Shown: positions 35,902-45,495, numbered from the stretch's first letter. The stretch: DNA of 64,000 nucleotides from JBFWPF01 sp050250135 (GCA_050250135.1 JBFWPF010000003.1:21015-85014), one strand, 5' to 3'. A program made the numbers and translations. The notes: generated from the letters alone by a model not told the origin.

Positions 35902-37512
35902 ATGGCAACCAAGTATTTGTTTGTAACGGGAGGGGTCCTCTCCTCTCTTGGAAAGGGGCTAGCTGCCGCCTCCCTGGCCCTCCTCCTCGAGCGAAAAGGG
36001 CTTAAAGTGGCGATGCTCAAGCTCGACCCCTACCTCAACGTAGACCCGGGTACGATGAACCCCTTCCAGCATGGGGAGGTCTATGTGACCGATGACGGGG
36101 CCGAGACCGACCTTGACCTAGGCCACTACTACCGGTTCACCAGCTCTCCCCTCTCCCGCGCCTCCAATGCTACCTCGGGGCAGATCTACAACGCGGTGAT
36201 CAAGCGGGAGCGGCGGGGCGACTACCTGGGTCAGACGGTCCAGGTGATCCCCCACATCACGGATGAGATCAAGCAGCGGGTCCTCGACTGCGGCAAGCAG
36301 GAGAAGGAGATCGACCTGGTCATGGTCGAAGTGGGTGGCACCGTTGGCGACATCGAATCGCTCCCCATCCTCGAGGCGATCCGCCAGTTTATCCAGGAGC
36401 GCCCTGGCCTCTGCGCCACGATCCACCTCACCTACGTCCCCTACCTGGCTGCAGCGGGCGAGGTCAAGACCAAACCAACCCAACACTCGGTCCAAGCCCT
36501 TCGGGAGATCGGGATTATCCCCAATATCATCCTCTGCCGCGCCGAAAAACCGCTCGCACAGGAGCTCAAGGACAAAATCAGCCTCTTCTGCAGCGTTCCC
36601 AAGGGGGCGGTCTTTGAGGCGGTCGATGTCGAGAAGACGGTCTACGAGCTCCCCTCCATGCTCAAAGCGCAAGGGATGGGGCAGTATGTGGCTGAGCTTC
36701 TCGACCTGCCGAAAAAGGCCCCCAACATCAGCGATTGGGAGGCCATCGTCAAGCAGGTGGCAACGTCCGATAAAACGGTGACGATGGCTTTGGTCGGCAA
36801 GTATGTTCAGCACCAGGATGCCTACAAGTCGGTGATTGAGGCGCTCCGCCACGGGGCGATCGCGTCCGGCGTGACGCTGGAGATCCGCCAATTCGACTCC
36901 GACGAGCTCCTCAAGGGGTCGAAAGGGGTGGCGGGCCAGCTCAAGGGGTGTCAGGGGTGCCTTGTTCCGGGGGGTTTTGGGAGCCGAGGGTGGGAGGGGA
37001 AGATCGCGATCGCCCGCTACTGCCGCGAGCACCAGATCCCCTATTTTGGGATCTGCCTGGGGATGCAGGCGATGGTCACCGAATTTGCTCGTAACAAGGC
37101 GGGCCTTGCCGACGCCAACTCCACCGAGATCGAGCCTAAGACACCCTATCCGGTCATCAGCCTCCTCAGCGAACAGGAATCGGTCGTCAACCTTGGGGGG
37201 ACGATGCGCCTTGGGGCCTATGAGTGCACCCTAAAGCAGGGCTCTAAAGCGGCCACCATTTACGGGAAGCGGAAGATCAAGGAGCGCCACCGCCACCGCT
37301 ACGAGTTCAACAGCAAGTACCAGAAGGCCCTTGAAGAGGCGGGGCTGGTCATCTCTGGGATGTGGGAGGAGGGCAAACTCCCCGAAATCTGTGAATTGCC
37401 CGACCACCCGTGGATGATCGGTGTCCAGTACCACCCCGAGTTCCAGTCGAAGCCGACCGCCCCCCATCCCCTCTTTGCTAGCTTTGTGGAGGCGATGAAA
37501 AAGCATGGGTAG
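35902..37512 (+). CDS. pyrG: CTP synthase
   Basis: 536 residues from the ATG at 35902 (MATKYLFVTGGVLSSLGKGL); an in-frame TTG 21 nt earlier is unlikely. The N-terminal amidoligase domain (residues 1-about 265) has the P-loop-like GGVLSSLGKG and KLDPYLNVDPGTM. The glutamine amidotransferase domain has its nucleophile in FGICLGMQ and the His-Glu pair in GVQYHPEFQSKP. It makes CTP from UTP and glutamine. Its stop overlaps the yqgF start by 8 nt, an order also found in Chlamydia. Confidence 0.96.
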   Translation: MATKYLFVTGGVLSSLGKGLAAASLALLLERKGLKVAMLKLDPYLNVDPGTMNPFQHGEVYVTDDGAETDLDLGHYYRFTSSPLSRASNATSGQIYNAVIKRERRGDYLGQTVQVIPHITDEIKQRVLDCGKQEKEIDLVMVEVGGTVGDIESLPILEAIRQFIQERPGLCATIHLTYVPYLAAAGEVKTKPTQHSVQALREIGIIPNIILCRAEKPLAQELKDKISLFCSVPKGAVFEAVDVEKTVYELPSMLKAQGMGQYVAELLDLPKKAPNISDWEAIVKQVATSDKTVTMALVGKYVQHQDAYKSVIEALRHGAIASGVTLEIRQFDSDELLKGSKGVAGQLKGCQGCLVPGGFGSRGWEGKIAIARYCREHQIPYFGICLGMQAMVTEFARNKAGLADANSTEIEPKTPYPVISLLSEQESVVNLGGTMRLGAYECTLKQGSKAATIYGKRKIKERHRHRYEFNSKYQKALEEAGLVISGMWEEGKLPEICELPDHPWMIGVQYHPEFQSKPTAPHPLFASFVEAMKKHG

Positions 37513-37921
37513 AACACTGGGGGTCGACTATGGGCTAAAGCGGATTGGCCTTGCCATCTCCGATCCCTTTGGGACGATCTCCCTCCCCTTTGCCCAGGTT
37601 GAGACGGGCAAGAGCTTTGAGGCGACTCTCAAAATGCTGCGCGAGCGTGCCGACGGCTATGAGGTGCATCGCGTCGTGATTGGCCTCCCCCACAAGCTTG
37701 GCGGCGGTGAGGGGACCCTCTCCCCTCAGATCACCGCTTTTGCCGACTACCTGAGGGAACACAGCGGCTGGCAGGTCGAGCTCTTTGACGAGCGTCTCTC
37801 CTCCCTCCAGGCCGACCGGGCCCTAAAGGAGGCGAACCTAAACCGGAGAAAGCGGACTGAGAAGCTCGATATGGTCGCCGCCACCTATATCCTGCAAGCC
37901 TTCCTTGACTCCCGCCGGTAA
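37505..37921 (+). CDS. yqgF: YqgF/RuvX family RNase H-fold nuclease
   Basis: 138 residues. LGVDYGLKRIGLAISD holds the first catalytic Asp, VVIGLPHKLGG the second motif, and LFDERLSSLQAD plus KLDMVAATYILQAFLD the remaining acidic residues. Members act in 16S rRNA 5' maturation or as putative Holliday junction resolvases. Coupled to pyrG by overlap and followed by a palindromic repeat before zwf. Confidence 0.92.
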   Translation: MGRTLGVDYGLKRIGLAISDPFGTISLPFAQVETGKSFEATLKMLRERADGYEVHRVVIGLPHKLGGGEGTLSPQITAFADYLREHSGWQVELFDERLSSLQADRALKEANLNRRKRTEKLDMVAATYILQAFLDSRR

Positions 37922-37924
37922 AAG

Positions 37925-38117
37925 ACCGCAGAGAGCACAGAGGCGGCCCTACTCTTCCGGAATGGGCCTAGGATAGCCCACCGGACAAAATAACCCTAAT
38001 GCAGGAATAGATATTCGATGGGAACGGTGGGATTGCTCCCCAGGGGCTCTCCCCCTGGGGAGCAGGCATGCGATCTTATTCCATAGGAATAAGATGGCCT
38101 CTGTGCCTCTCTGTGGT
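37925..38117. repeat. Family 2 palindromic repeat, copy 3 (short)
   Basis: The arms are ACCGCAGAGAGCACAGAGG on the left and CCTCTGTGCCTCTCTGTGGT on the right. Inside are GCTCCCCAGGGG...CCCCTGGGGAGC and TTATTCCATAGGAATAA hairpins as in the larger copies. The outer CAGGACATCTGC module is missing, so this looks like the inner unit alone. It occupies the yqgF-zwf gap. Confidence 0.75.
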
Positions 38118-38152
38118 AAAATAATTCCCGTGAACGCGCCATACCTATTGCC

Positions 38153-39718
38153 ATGACCCCCTCAAATCTGTTACTTACCTCTTTCATGACCTCCCCACTC
38201 GAAGAGAGCCTATCGGCCCGCTCGCCTCAAGATCCCTGCATCATGGTGATCTTTGGTGCGACAGGCGATCTTACCGCTCGGAAGCTCATGCCGGCCCTCT
38301 ACAACCTGCAGCGGGAGGGGCAGCTGCCCAGCCACTTTGCCGTCGTCGGCTTTGCCCGGCGGGAAAAGACAAGTGACATCTGCCGCGAGGAGATGCGCCA
38401 CCGGGTCGAGGCCTATAGCCGAGTCAAGCCCCTCGATGAGGAGGTGTGGAAATCATTTCGGGAGAAGATCTTCTACCACGAGAGTGAGTTCCACGACGAT
38501 GAGGGGTATAAGCGGCTCAGCGCCTACCTCAAGGAGCTCGACGAAAAGCTCGGGACAAAAGGAAATCGCCTCTACTACCTCGCTACCCAGTCCGACTTTT
38601 TCCCCCTGATCATAGAAAAACTGGGGCAGCACGAACTGATCGCAAAGCCCGACGACCCACACGTGTGGACCCGAGTGATCATCGAAAAGCCCTTCGGCCG
38701 CGACCTTGCGTCAGCTCAGGAGCTACAGACCCACATCACCCAGTACCTCAGTGAAAGCCAGATCTACCGGATCGACCACTACTTGGGCAAAGAGACGGTC
38801 CAGAACATCCTGACCTTCCGGTTTGGCAACGCGATATTCGAGCCCCTCTGGAACCAGAAGTACATCAAAGAGGTCCAGATCACCGTCGGCGAGGAGCTCG
38901 GGATCGGAACGCGGGGCCACCTCTGGGAGCAGCAGGGGATGCTGCGCGACATCATCCAAAACCACATGATGCAGCTCCTCTCCCTTGTGGCGATGGAACC
39001 CCCCACCTCACTCAAAGCAAACACGGTCCGAGATGAGAAGGTAAAGGTAATCGAAGCGATCCGTCCGATCCCCATGGACCCCTTTGACCACTTTGTCGTG
39101 CGCGGCCAGTATGGCCCCGGCTTTGTCGACGGCGAAAAGGTGAAGGGGTACCGGGAGGAGGAAGATGTCGATCCCAACTCGGTTGTCGAGAGTTATGTCG
39201 CCATGCACCTGGAGATCGACAACTGGCGCTGGTCGGGAGTCCCCTTCTTCATCCGGGCAGGTAAACGCCTTCCCAAGAAGGCAACTGAGATCGCCATCAC
39301 CTTCCGCGATGTGCCGGGGACCCTATTCAGCGGCCTTAGCAAGCGGGGTGAGCCCAATGTCCTGGTGATCCGGATCCAGCCCGACGACGGGATTGCCCTC
39401 AAGATCAACTGCAAGGTTCCGGGGATCACAAGCCCAACGATCCAACCGGTGATGATGGATTTCCGCTACGGCACCTACTTTGGCCTTGCCCCTCCGGAAG
39501 CCTACGAGCGGCTGATCTGCGATTGCATCGGCGGAGACACCACCCTCTTTGCCCGCGACGATGAGGTTTTTGCCTCGTGGAAGCTCTACACCCCTGTCCT
39601 CGAGCGGTGGGCCGAGGAGAAAAAGGCGGGCTTTCCCAACTACGCAGCGGGAACGTGGGGACCGGCCGCGGCCGATCAGCTCCTCGCCCGCCACCACACC
39701 CACTGGCATAGGCCTTAA
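38153..39718 (+). CDS. zwf: Glucose-6-phosphate 1-dehydrogenase
   Basis: 521 residues from 38153, or 510 from the second ATG at 38186; neither has a clear ribosome binding site. The NADP site is IMVIFGATGDLTARKL. The substrate and catalytic region is YRIDHYLGKETVQNI (RIDHYLGKE). It catalyses the first oxidative pentose phosphate step. opcA and pgl follow immediately (2 nt gap, then an overlap), so the three genes form an operon for NADPH supply. Confidence 0.95.
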   Translation: MTPSNLLLTSFMTSPLEESLSARSPQDPCIMVIFGATGDLTARKLMPALYNLQREGQLPSHFAVVGFARREKTSDICREEMRHRVEAYSRVKPLDEEVWKSFREKIFYHESEFHDDEGYKRLSAYLKELDEKLGTKGNRLYYLATQSDFFPLIIEKLGQHELIAKPDDPHVWTRVIIEKPFGRDLASAQELQTHITQYLSESQIYRIDHYLGKETVQNILTFRFGNAIFEPLWNQKYIKEVQITVGEELGIGTRGHLWEQQGMLRDIIQNHMMQLLSLVAMEPPTSLKANTVRDEKVKVIEAIRPIPMDPFDHFVVRGQYGPGFVDGEKVKGYREEEDVDPNSVVESYVAMHLEIDNWRWSGVPFFIRAGKRLPKKATEIAITFRDVPGTLFSGLSKRGEPNVLVIRIQPDDGIALKINCKVPGITSPTIQPVMMDFRYGTYFGLAPPEAYERLICDCIGGDTTLFARDDEVFASWKLYTPVLERWAEEKKAGFPNYAAGTWGPAAADQLLARHHTHWHRP

Positions 39719-39720
39719 GC

Positions 39721-40701
39721 ATGGGCAAATCGGTTGCTCCTCCGGAGATCGAATCGGCCCTAGAAGCCCTCTGGGAGGCGATACCGGGAAAACAGAAGGT
39801 CAAGGCTGCCCTCTTCACCCTCATCGCCTACGTCGAGGAGCCCTCTCTCCTAGGGCACACCCAGTCGCTCCTCAAGCACATCCTAGGGCGCTACCCGTGC
39901 CGGGTCCTCCTCCTGCTAGAGGAGAGGAGCCTTTCTACCATTGAAACCTCGGTCTCTCTTGAGCTGGTGGGGGGCGAGGGGAGCCACGTCAGCTGTGACC
40001 AGATCGAGATCCGCTTCCCCCCGGAAAAGCGGCAGGAGATCCCCTTTCTCCTCCTCCCTCACCTCCTCTCCAACGTTCCCGTCTCCCTCCTCTGGAAGGG
40101 GATACCAGACCCGAAAAACCCGATCTATCCCCTTCTGGAGGGGGAGATCGGCCGCTTGATCGTCGACCCCGAAACAGCCGAGCAGACCCGCCATATTGCC
40201 GACTTTGCCCAGCCCCACCTCGAACTGATCGACCTCAAGTGGACCGCCATATCCGGTTGGCGGCGGGTGGTCGGCAAGGTCTTTGGCGATCCCGCCTGTA
40301 TCGCGGCGGTCCACTCCCCGGCCTCCTTCACCATCAAAGTTGCCAAAGCAGAGGGGCTCTCCTCCCGCTACCTCGAGGCATGGCTCGCCAGCCAGCTCGG
40401 CTGGACAATCCCTGCCCATGTGGAACCCGTTTCCGACTCCCCCTACACGCCTGGCACCCTCCTTGCCCTCAACCTCACGACCGAGGGAAACTACCAGTTT
40501 AGCCTCACCCTCGAGCCCTCAGGCGAGGTTGTCCGGGTCGAGGCCTCCTCGCCCGAATGGTGTGAGATCCCCTGCAGCCACTATATCGGCTCTACCCACC
40601 GGGAGGCCCTTTTTGCTAAGGAGCTCTTTAGCGAACAGGTCGGCCCCCACTACCAAGCAATGTTGAGGCATCTATGGCAAAGCCCTCCCTTACCCCGATA
40701 A
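39721..40701 (+). CDS. opcA: Glucose-6-phosphate dehydrogenase assembly protein OpcA
   Basis: 326 residues. OpcA-type proteins promote assembly and activation of Zwf. The supporting evidence is the conserved central stretch LLSNVPVSLLWKGIPD, then RLIVDPETAEQ, the length, and the position 2 nt after zwf and overlapping pgl by 28 nt. No enzyme motif is present, as expected. Confidence 0.8.
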   Translation: MGKSVAPPEIESALEALWEAIPGKQKVKAALFTLIAYVEEPSLLGHTQSLLKHILGRYPCRVLLLLEERSLSTIETSVSLELVGGEGSHVSCDQIEIRFPPEKRQEIPFLLLPHLLSNVPVSLLWKGIPDPKNPIYPLLEGEIGRLIVDPETAEQTRHIADFAQPHLELIDLKWTAISGWRRVVGKVFGDPACIAAVHSPASFTIKVAKAEGLSSRYLEAWLASQLGWTIPAHVEPVSDSPYTPGTLLALNLTTEGNYQFSLTLEPSGEVVRVEASSPEWCEIPCSHYIGSTHREALFAKELFSEQVGPHYQAMLRHLWQSPPLPR

Positions 40702-41402
40702 ACGAGCGGTGGCAGCTCGCCCGCCTCCCCTCAACCCATGAGGCCCACCTTTTTGCCGCCCAGCACTTTATCAGCTGCGCTAACCGTGCGATCAAAGAGC
40801 GGGGTCTCTTTACAGTTGCCCTTTCGGGGGGCTCCACCCCCAAAGCGATCTACCAGCTCCTCGCCACCCCCGATTTCCATGGCAAGGTCGACTGGAACCG
40901 GGTCCTCCTCTTTTGGAGCGATGAGCGGGCGGTTCCCCCTGACCATCCCGACAGCAACTACCGGATGGCGATGGAGGCGGGGCTTGGCAAGCTCCCCCTC
41001 CTTCCCGAGCATATCTTCCGGATGCATGCCGACACCGACCTCGAGGTAAACGCCGCTGCCTACGACCATCTCATCCAGGAGAAGGCGGGGGGCCAGTTCG
41101 ACCTCATGATGCTGGGCATGGGCGAAGACGGCCATACCGCCTCCCTTTTCCCCGACACCGAAGCGCTCAAGGTGACCACTTGGAGCGTCGTCGCCAACTA
41201 CATCCCCAAGTTTGACGCCTACCGGATGACCGTGACCTTCCCCTGCATCAATGCCTCCCGTAACATCGCCCTTTATGTCCTTGGCGAGTCCAAACGCCCC
41301 ATGCTGACCGAAATCCTTAGGGGGCCCGAAAACCGCTATCCCGTCCAAAGGGTCGGCACTCCCCACCACCCTGCCCTCTGGATTACCGACCTCAAAATAT
41401 AA
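40674..41402 (+). CDS. pgl: 6-phosphogluconolactonase
   Basis: 242 residues, SugI/DevB type. FTVALSGGSTPKAIYQLLA is the phosphate loop, and LFWSDERAVPPDHPDSNYRMA is the conserved catalytic block with DER. DLMMLGMGEDGHTASLFP holds the active His. It hydrolyses 6-phosphogluconolactone produced by Zwf. Last gene of the zwf-opcA-pgl unit. The 84 nt that follow contain nothing that I can name. Confidence 0.94.
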   Translation: MAKPSLTPINERWQLARLPSTHEAHLFAAQHFISCANRAIKERGLFTVALSGGSTPKAIYQLLATPDFHGKVDWNRVLLFWSDERAVPPDHPDSNYRMAMEAGLGKLPLLPEHIFRMHADTDLEVNAAAYDHLIQEKAGGQFDLMMLGMGEDGHTASLFPDTEALKVTTWSVVANYIPKFDAYRMTVTFPCINASRNIALYVLGESKRPMLTEILRGPENRYPVQRVGTPHHPALWITDLKI

Positions 41403-41486
41403 GCCACTGATTTCTAGCGCTATAAAAGAAGACTCTGGACAGGCGATGCGATTTGAGGCATAAGAAGCTTAAAAATTAAGGCAATT

Positions 41487-41642
41487 ATGCCTACGCCTAC
41501 CGACCAAAAAAAGCTATTTGCTATCGCCTCAGCCCAACAAGGGTTCTTCACAGCCAAACAGGCGGCGATCTTAGCGCTTGCTTTAATCGGCAGCTATGCC
41601 CTTTGGAAAGGGGTGGGCTACTTGCGGGCTAGAGCTTCTTAA
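41487..41642 (+). CDS. Small ORF resembling the N-terminus of an AbiEi-type antitoxin
   Basis: 51 residues: MPTPTDQKKLFAIASAQQGF, then FTAKQAAILALALIGSYALW, KGVGYLRARAS. The pattern of a short helix, QQGFFTAKQA, and a following helix resembles the winged-helix start of AbiEi/transcriptional-regulator-like antitoxins, but the second half departs from that family. It may be a remnant or an unrelated small membrane peptide. AAGG lies upstream of the ATG. The end overlaps the 3' end of the deubiquitinase gene by 14 nt on the other strand. Confidence 0.3.
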   Translation: MPTPTDQKKLFAIASAQQGFFTAKQAAILALALIGSYALWKGVGYLRARAS

Positions 41643-44600
41643 GGAAGAGATCCATTGGGCCTTTAATGGGGCCCTGAGCCTTCTTCCCCTTCTTCTGAGA
41701 GCCCTTCGGCTGGCTGACCTGGGAGTCGCTCGGTTGGCTAGGCGATGGCTGGGCGATCGGAGCATCTACCCCCTTCCCGTAAAGGACAAAGACAGCCTCC
41801 CTCTCGATCGTCTGCCAATCCCCATTGAGGTGTGTAAGCCGAGTCACCCGGTTGTCATCACACTTGACCCATTGCCCGCTTGCCCCGCTCTCATTAGAGC
41901 GCCTAAAGGTGATGTAGTGCCGTCCGGTGTGGATAACGACGGCGTGTAACTCATAGCGGTCCGGCCCAAGCTGCAGGCTTTTGTCGATCGTGACCTGGTC
42001 GCTATTCTTCTCTATCCCGCCCCTACGACCGATTTCGATCGCCAGTAGGGGAAGACTGTCGGTCAGGTCAAGCGATGATAGGAACTCGGGTACCGATAGG
42101 GCCCCGGTTAGGGTCACGATGGGGGGCAGCCCCAGTGGCTGGAGAAGGAGAGAAAAGAAGGAGGCAAATTCGTGCCCCTGCCCGCTATCCCAGGGTAAGG
42201 TGTTAGGACGGTAGCTCTGTGCTGCTTTGAGGAGGGCGAGAATCCCCTCCTCTTCAATCGGCTGCAGCACTTTGCTTTGTAGTCTATGATTGTAGGTGGT
42301 GAGGAGCTGTGCTACCCCCTTTTGGATAAGCCTCAACGGATCATCGTCCCGGATGCCGGACCAGTTATCCAGATTATGGAGAAGGCTCCCCTGATAGGGA
42401 AAGGTGGTCAGTATCTGAAGGGCTGCATTGGCAAAGCAGGTCTTTTTGGTGTTGATAAAGCCGATATCGCCTGATGGAGGGAGAGCAAGCGGGGGTTGAG
42501 AGCCAATTGAGAGGGAGGCGGGAAGCTCTGAGAATTCGCTCTCGTCAGGCTCGAAAGTGGGACCCTGCGTCCAGTCGGGCCGCTGGATCTGGCACATCTT
42601 AAAGGTAAAACCCCGGAACTCGTCATTCAACTGGAGAATTTCGACTCTGGCAATGATCGAGTTGAAGGCCGACAGGCGGGGCTTGAACGTCTGATAAATC
42701 TTCTCGCCCAGCGGCTTCTCAAACGCCTTAACAAGCCCCTCTTTGGTGGTGAGAAGCCCCTTGCGGGCGAGGGTATAGGTCTCGGTGAGGTACTCCTTTT
42801 CTACCAGCTCATCCAAGGTGATCCCTTCGGGCAGTTCTTCAGGCGTGAGCGGCTGATCGGGATTGGGGTCCTTTGAGAGGAGCCGCTCTTTTGTCTTGGT
42901 ATCGAGAAAGGCGTAGACAAAGACAATCTCCCGAGAGTCGTTTTCCCCCTGGCGAAAGAGTTTAAGAAATCCCTCTCGGGTGAGCTCGAGGAGCTTGCCT
43001 TTCGCCGCCTGCTTAATCGGGTTAGTGGAGCTGGTGCCCGTTATTGAATCATAAAGCTCACCCAGCATCTGCTCAGAATCCCTTCCCTGTAGCTTAAGGG
43101 CTGCATTGCGAATCTGAGAGCAGGCATCACGGGTCTTCTGATCGAGTCCCTCCTTTACGTGGTAGAGGTAGAGCTTGCCCGCCTCACCCCAGTAGAGAAG
43201 GTCAAAGAGCTCGATCTTCTTCTTGCCGTCACTAAACGACCGATCCCCAACCAGAAAACAGGGATCGTTGCTGTGCAGCGCATTGTAGCCCTCCTCATCG
43301 ACCGCCTGCCTATAGCGCAGGTAGGCCTGCTCTAGAAATTGGACGAGCTTTTCAGGGAGGACGTTTCGATAGGAATCGGGAAGGGGCCCACACATCATAT
43401 AGTGGGAGGGCGAGATGGTCTTCGTTTTCTCCTTTAGGTGGCGCAGAACGGCATCGCCATCCGATCGCCCGTTGCCCCGCTTGGTGAAAACGGTGAGGTT
43501 CTCCGCCTGCACCTCCCCACCGCTGTTCTTTAGCTGGACCAGATAGTTTTCGAGGGCTTGGAGGCCCTCCCCAGGCTTCATCCCCTTAGGTTCCCAGTTA
43601 AGGCGAGTGACGTATGGGTAGACGACACGGTTGTCACCACCCACACAAAATCCCCTCTGCTCACTTCCTGCTATCTTCGAAAGGAGGGGCTTTCGCTTGG
43701 TCAGGCGACCCCATGCCGCCTCTACTGCGGAGGGAATTCTTGTCTGGTCCTTCACCTCACTCTTAAACGCGTCGGACAGCATCTCCTTGGTCAGGGTGCC
43801 CCCCGTCTTCAGAAGGGCATCGATTACCCCGAGGTAGGGCTCTAGGTCCTTCTTCTTGAAGGTGGAGTTCAGCCCCTTAATCTCAACCCTCCCCCCTTCC
43901 CCGAGGAATGAAAACTCTGCCTTCAACAGGGAGCCGCTCCAGAGATGGCGGTAGAGCTCCCTTTCCGATAATTCTGTCCCGCGCGCCACCTCTTCTGGTG
44001 AAAAGCTACACCACTCGGTACGGGCGGCCCAAGGCCTTTTCAGGGCAGCGGGATGATCCGAAGGGAGGAGAAGGCTGCGCGTCACTTTGTAAAACTGACG
44101 CCATAGAATCACCAGCTGTTCGCCGCGCACACAAAACCAACTCCCATCCAGTCTAAAGAAAACCTCCCCATCCAGCCGGATTTCGGCCTGAAAGAAGTCG
44201 ATCAAAGGGTGGTGCTTCCGGCCGCGAAACCGCATGGAGAAGGTCTGCAACTTTTTTGCGAACACTTTACAGCTTAGTTCAGATCCATACTGATCCCGCA
44301 CATGGCCTATTAGCTGCTCAGCTGATGGGGGAAGGGCAAAAACCTCGACCACCTCCTTCTCCTTTTGACCCACCACGAGGGTGAAGTGGCTTGACCGGAC
44401 GTAGTCGTTGTAATAGCGGTGGAGGACGGTAGGTTGGGGAACCGGTTTTCGCAAGTAGAGCTGATAGAGGCGATCGATCAGCCGCTCTTTAAGTTTCTCT
44501 TTAAGCCCGGGGTCGGTAATCCGTTCGATATTATCGAGGTAACGGAAGGCAGGGTCGGGCACCTCCAAAAGCTCCTCCAGATCGTATGTCGGCCTGCCAC

Positions 44601-45441
44601 AAGCCACATCAGAAAGTCGGTCGAGCAGCTCCTGGTAGTCGGCCATGCCAAAGCTCTCAAAGAGGGCAATTCGGCCAATCCCCAGCAGCACCTTTAGCCC
44701 CTTCTCCTTTAAGTCCTGAAGGGCGGCCGTGGTAAAGAGAGAGGAGTTAGGGCGCAAGTTTGCTGTGCCCGCCATAAAGAGACGCCAAACACTGTGGAGC
44801 TCGTTGTGGGATAGGGAGTACTTCTGTTCGGGTTTGAAGACCTCCTTCACAGCCTCCCTATTCCCCCCTAAGGGGCGATAGTCAAAGACCATCAGCTCGG
44901 GGTTGACATGGAGCCTGGCGATCTGAGAGACAAAGCGGTGGTCGCTGTAGGGAGCCACGAGACTCCAGCCTGACCCAGTGGCGAGGGCAAACAGCTCACA
45001 CTCCTGCGTGAGCTCCTCATTCTCGGACGGAAGCGGCCTCCACAGAAAATGGACAAAGTGGACCGCCGCTGAATTGAAAACATCGGAAGAGAAATTCGCC
45101 TCGGAGCTCACCAGCTCGACCCTTTGCCTCTTGACCGCTTGCAAGAGCGACTCGGCTACCTGTGGGATCTGGCGCTTGTAACTGTAGTAGGTCCAGACGG
45201 TAAACCGGTTTCCCCAATCAAACGGGTCAATCCGGTGGTAGACCTCTCCCCGCTTGCTATGTTGCTCGACTAGGCCCCTAATGAACCCCTGCGGGTCGCG
45301 ACCTGCGATTACCGGAGGTTCGAGAGCAAGCGTCGCTGCAGATCGGATCCGGTAGATGCTGGCAAAGAACCGCGCCTCCTTCTCGTCTAATACCATCTCC
45401 TCGCTGTCGGAGGAGTTTGAACAACTCGGGGTGATTTCCAT
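41629..45441 (-). CDS. Large predicted effector with C-terminal ubiquitin-specific protease (USP) domain
   Basis: 1270 residues, the longest gene here. Residues about 990-1225 match a eukaryotic-type USP. The Cys box GFINTKKTCFANAALQIL has Cys1002. The His box, starting RYELHAVVIHTGRHYITF, has His1175. WVKCDDNRVTRL holds Asp1195/1196, and AVFVLY follows, as in the family end AYxLFY. A Ser/Gln/Pro-rich linker and a Lys-rich tail close the protein. The first 980 residues match no family with certainty. About 750-790 (KKIELFDLLYWGEAGKLYLY followed by HVKEGL) resembles an E/D-x(n)-xVK nuclease-like block as in DUF6119 proteins; that is a weak guess. There is no signal peptide. The obvious role, inference, is removal of host ubiquitin after secretion. 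Confidence 0.8.
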   Translation of the reverse strand: MEITPSCSNSSDSEEMVLDEKEARFFASIYRIRSAATLALEPPVIAGRDPQGFIRGLVEQHSKRGEVYHRIDPFDWGNRFTVWTYYSYKRQIPQVAESLLQAVKRQRVELVSSEANFSSDVFNSAAVHFVHFLWRPLPSENEELTQECELFALATGSGWSLVAPYSDHRFVSQIARLHVNPELMVFDYRPLGGNREAVKEVFKPEQKYSLSHNELHSVWRLFMAGTANLRPNSSLFTTAALQDLKEKGLKVLLGIGRIALFESFGMADYQELLDRLSDVACGRPTYDLEELLEVPDPAFRYLDNIERITDPGLKEKLKERLIDRLYQLYLRKPVPQPTVLHRYYNDYVRSSHFTLVVGQKEKEVVEVFALPPSAEQLIGHVRDQYGSELSCKVFAKKLQTFSMRFRGRKHHPLIDFFQAEIRLDGEVFFRLDGSWFCVRGEQLVILWRQFYKVTRSLLLPSDHPAALKRPWAARTEWCSFSPEEVARGTELSERELYRHLWSGSLLKAEFSFLGEGGRVEIKGLNSTFKKKDLEPYLGVIDALLKTGGTLTKEMLSDAFKSEVKDQTRIPSAVEAAWGRLTKRKPLLSKIAGSEQRGFCVGGDNRVVYPYVTRLNWEPKGMKPGEGLQALENYLVQLKNSGGEVQAENLTVFTKRGNGRSDGDAVLRHLKEKTKTISPSHYMMCGPLPDSYRNVLPEKLVQFLEQAYLRYRQAVDEEGYNALHSNDPCFLVGDRSFSDGKKKIELFDLLYWGEAGKLYLYHVKEGLDQKTRDACSQIRNAALKLQGRDSEQMLGELYDSITGTSSTNPIKQAAKGKLLELTREGFLKLFRQGENDSREIVFVYAFLDTKTKERLLSKDPNPDQPLTPEELPEGITLDELVEKEYLTETYTLARKGLLTTKEGLVKAFEKPLGEKIYQTFKPRLSAFNSIIARVEILQLNDEFRGFTFKMCQIQRPDWTQGPTFEPDESEFSELPASLSIGSQPPLALPPSGDIGFINTKKTCFANAALQILTTFPYQGSLLHNLDNWSGIRDDDPLRLIQKGVAQLLTTYNHRLQSKVLQPIEEEGILALLKAAQSYRPNTLPWDSGQGHEFASFFSLLLQPLGLPPIVTLTGALSVPEFLSSLDLTDSLPLLAIEIGRRGGIEKNSDQVTIDKSLQLGPDRYELHAVVIHTGRHYITFRRSNESGASGQWVKCDDNRVTRLTHLNGDWQTIEREAVFVLYGKGVDAPIAQPSPSQPSDSQVSQPKGSQKKGKKAQGPIKGPMDLFLKKL

Positions 45442-45495
45442 GGCAAGATCTTAATCCAAGCCCCATAATTTAGACACTATGCTATTGTTACTCCC

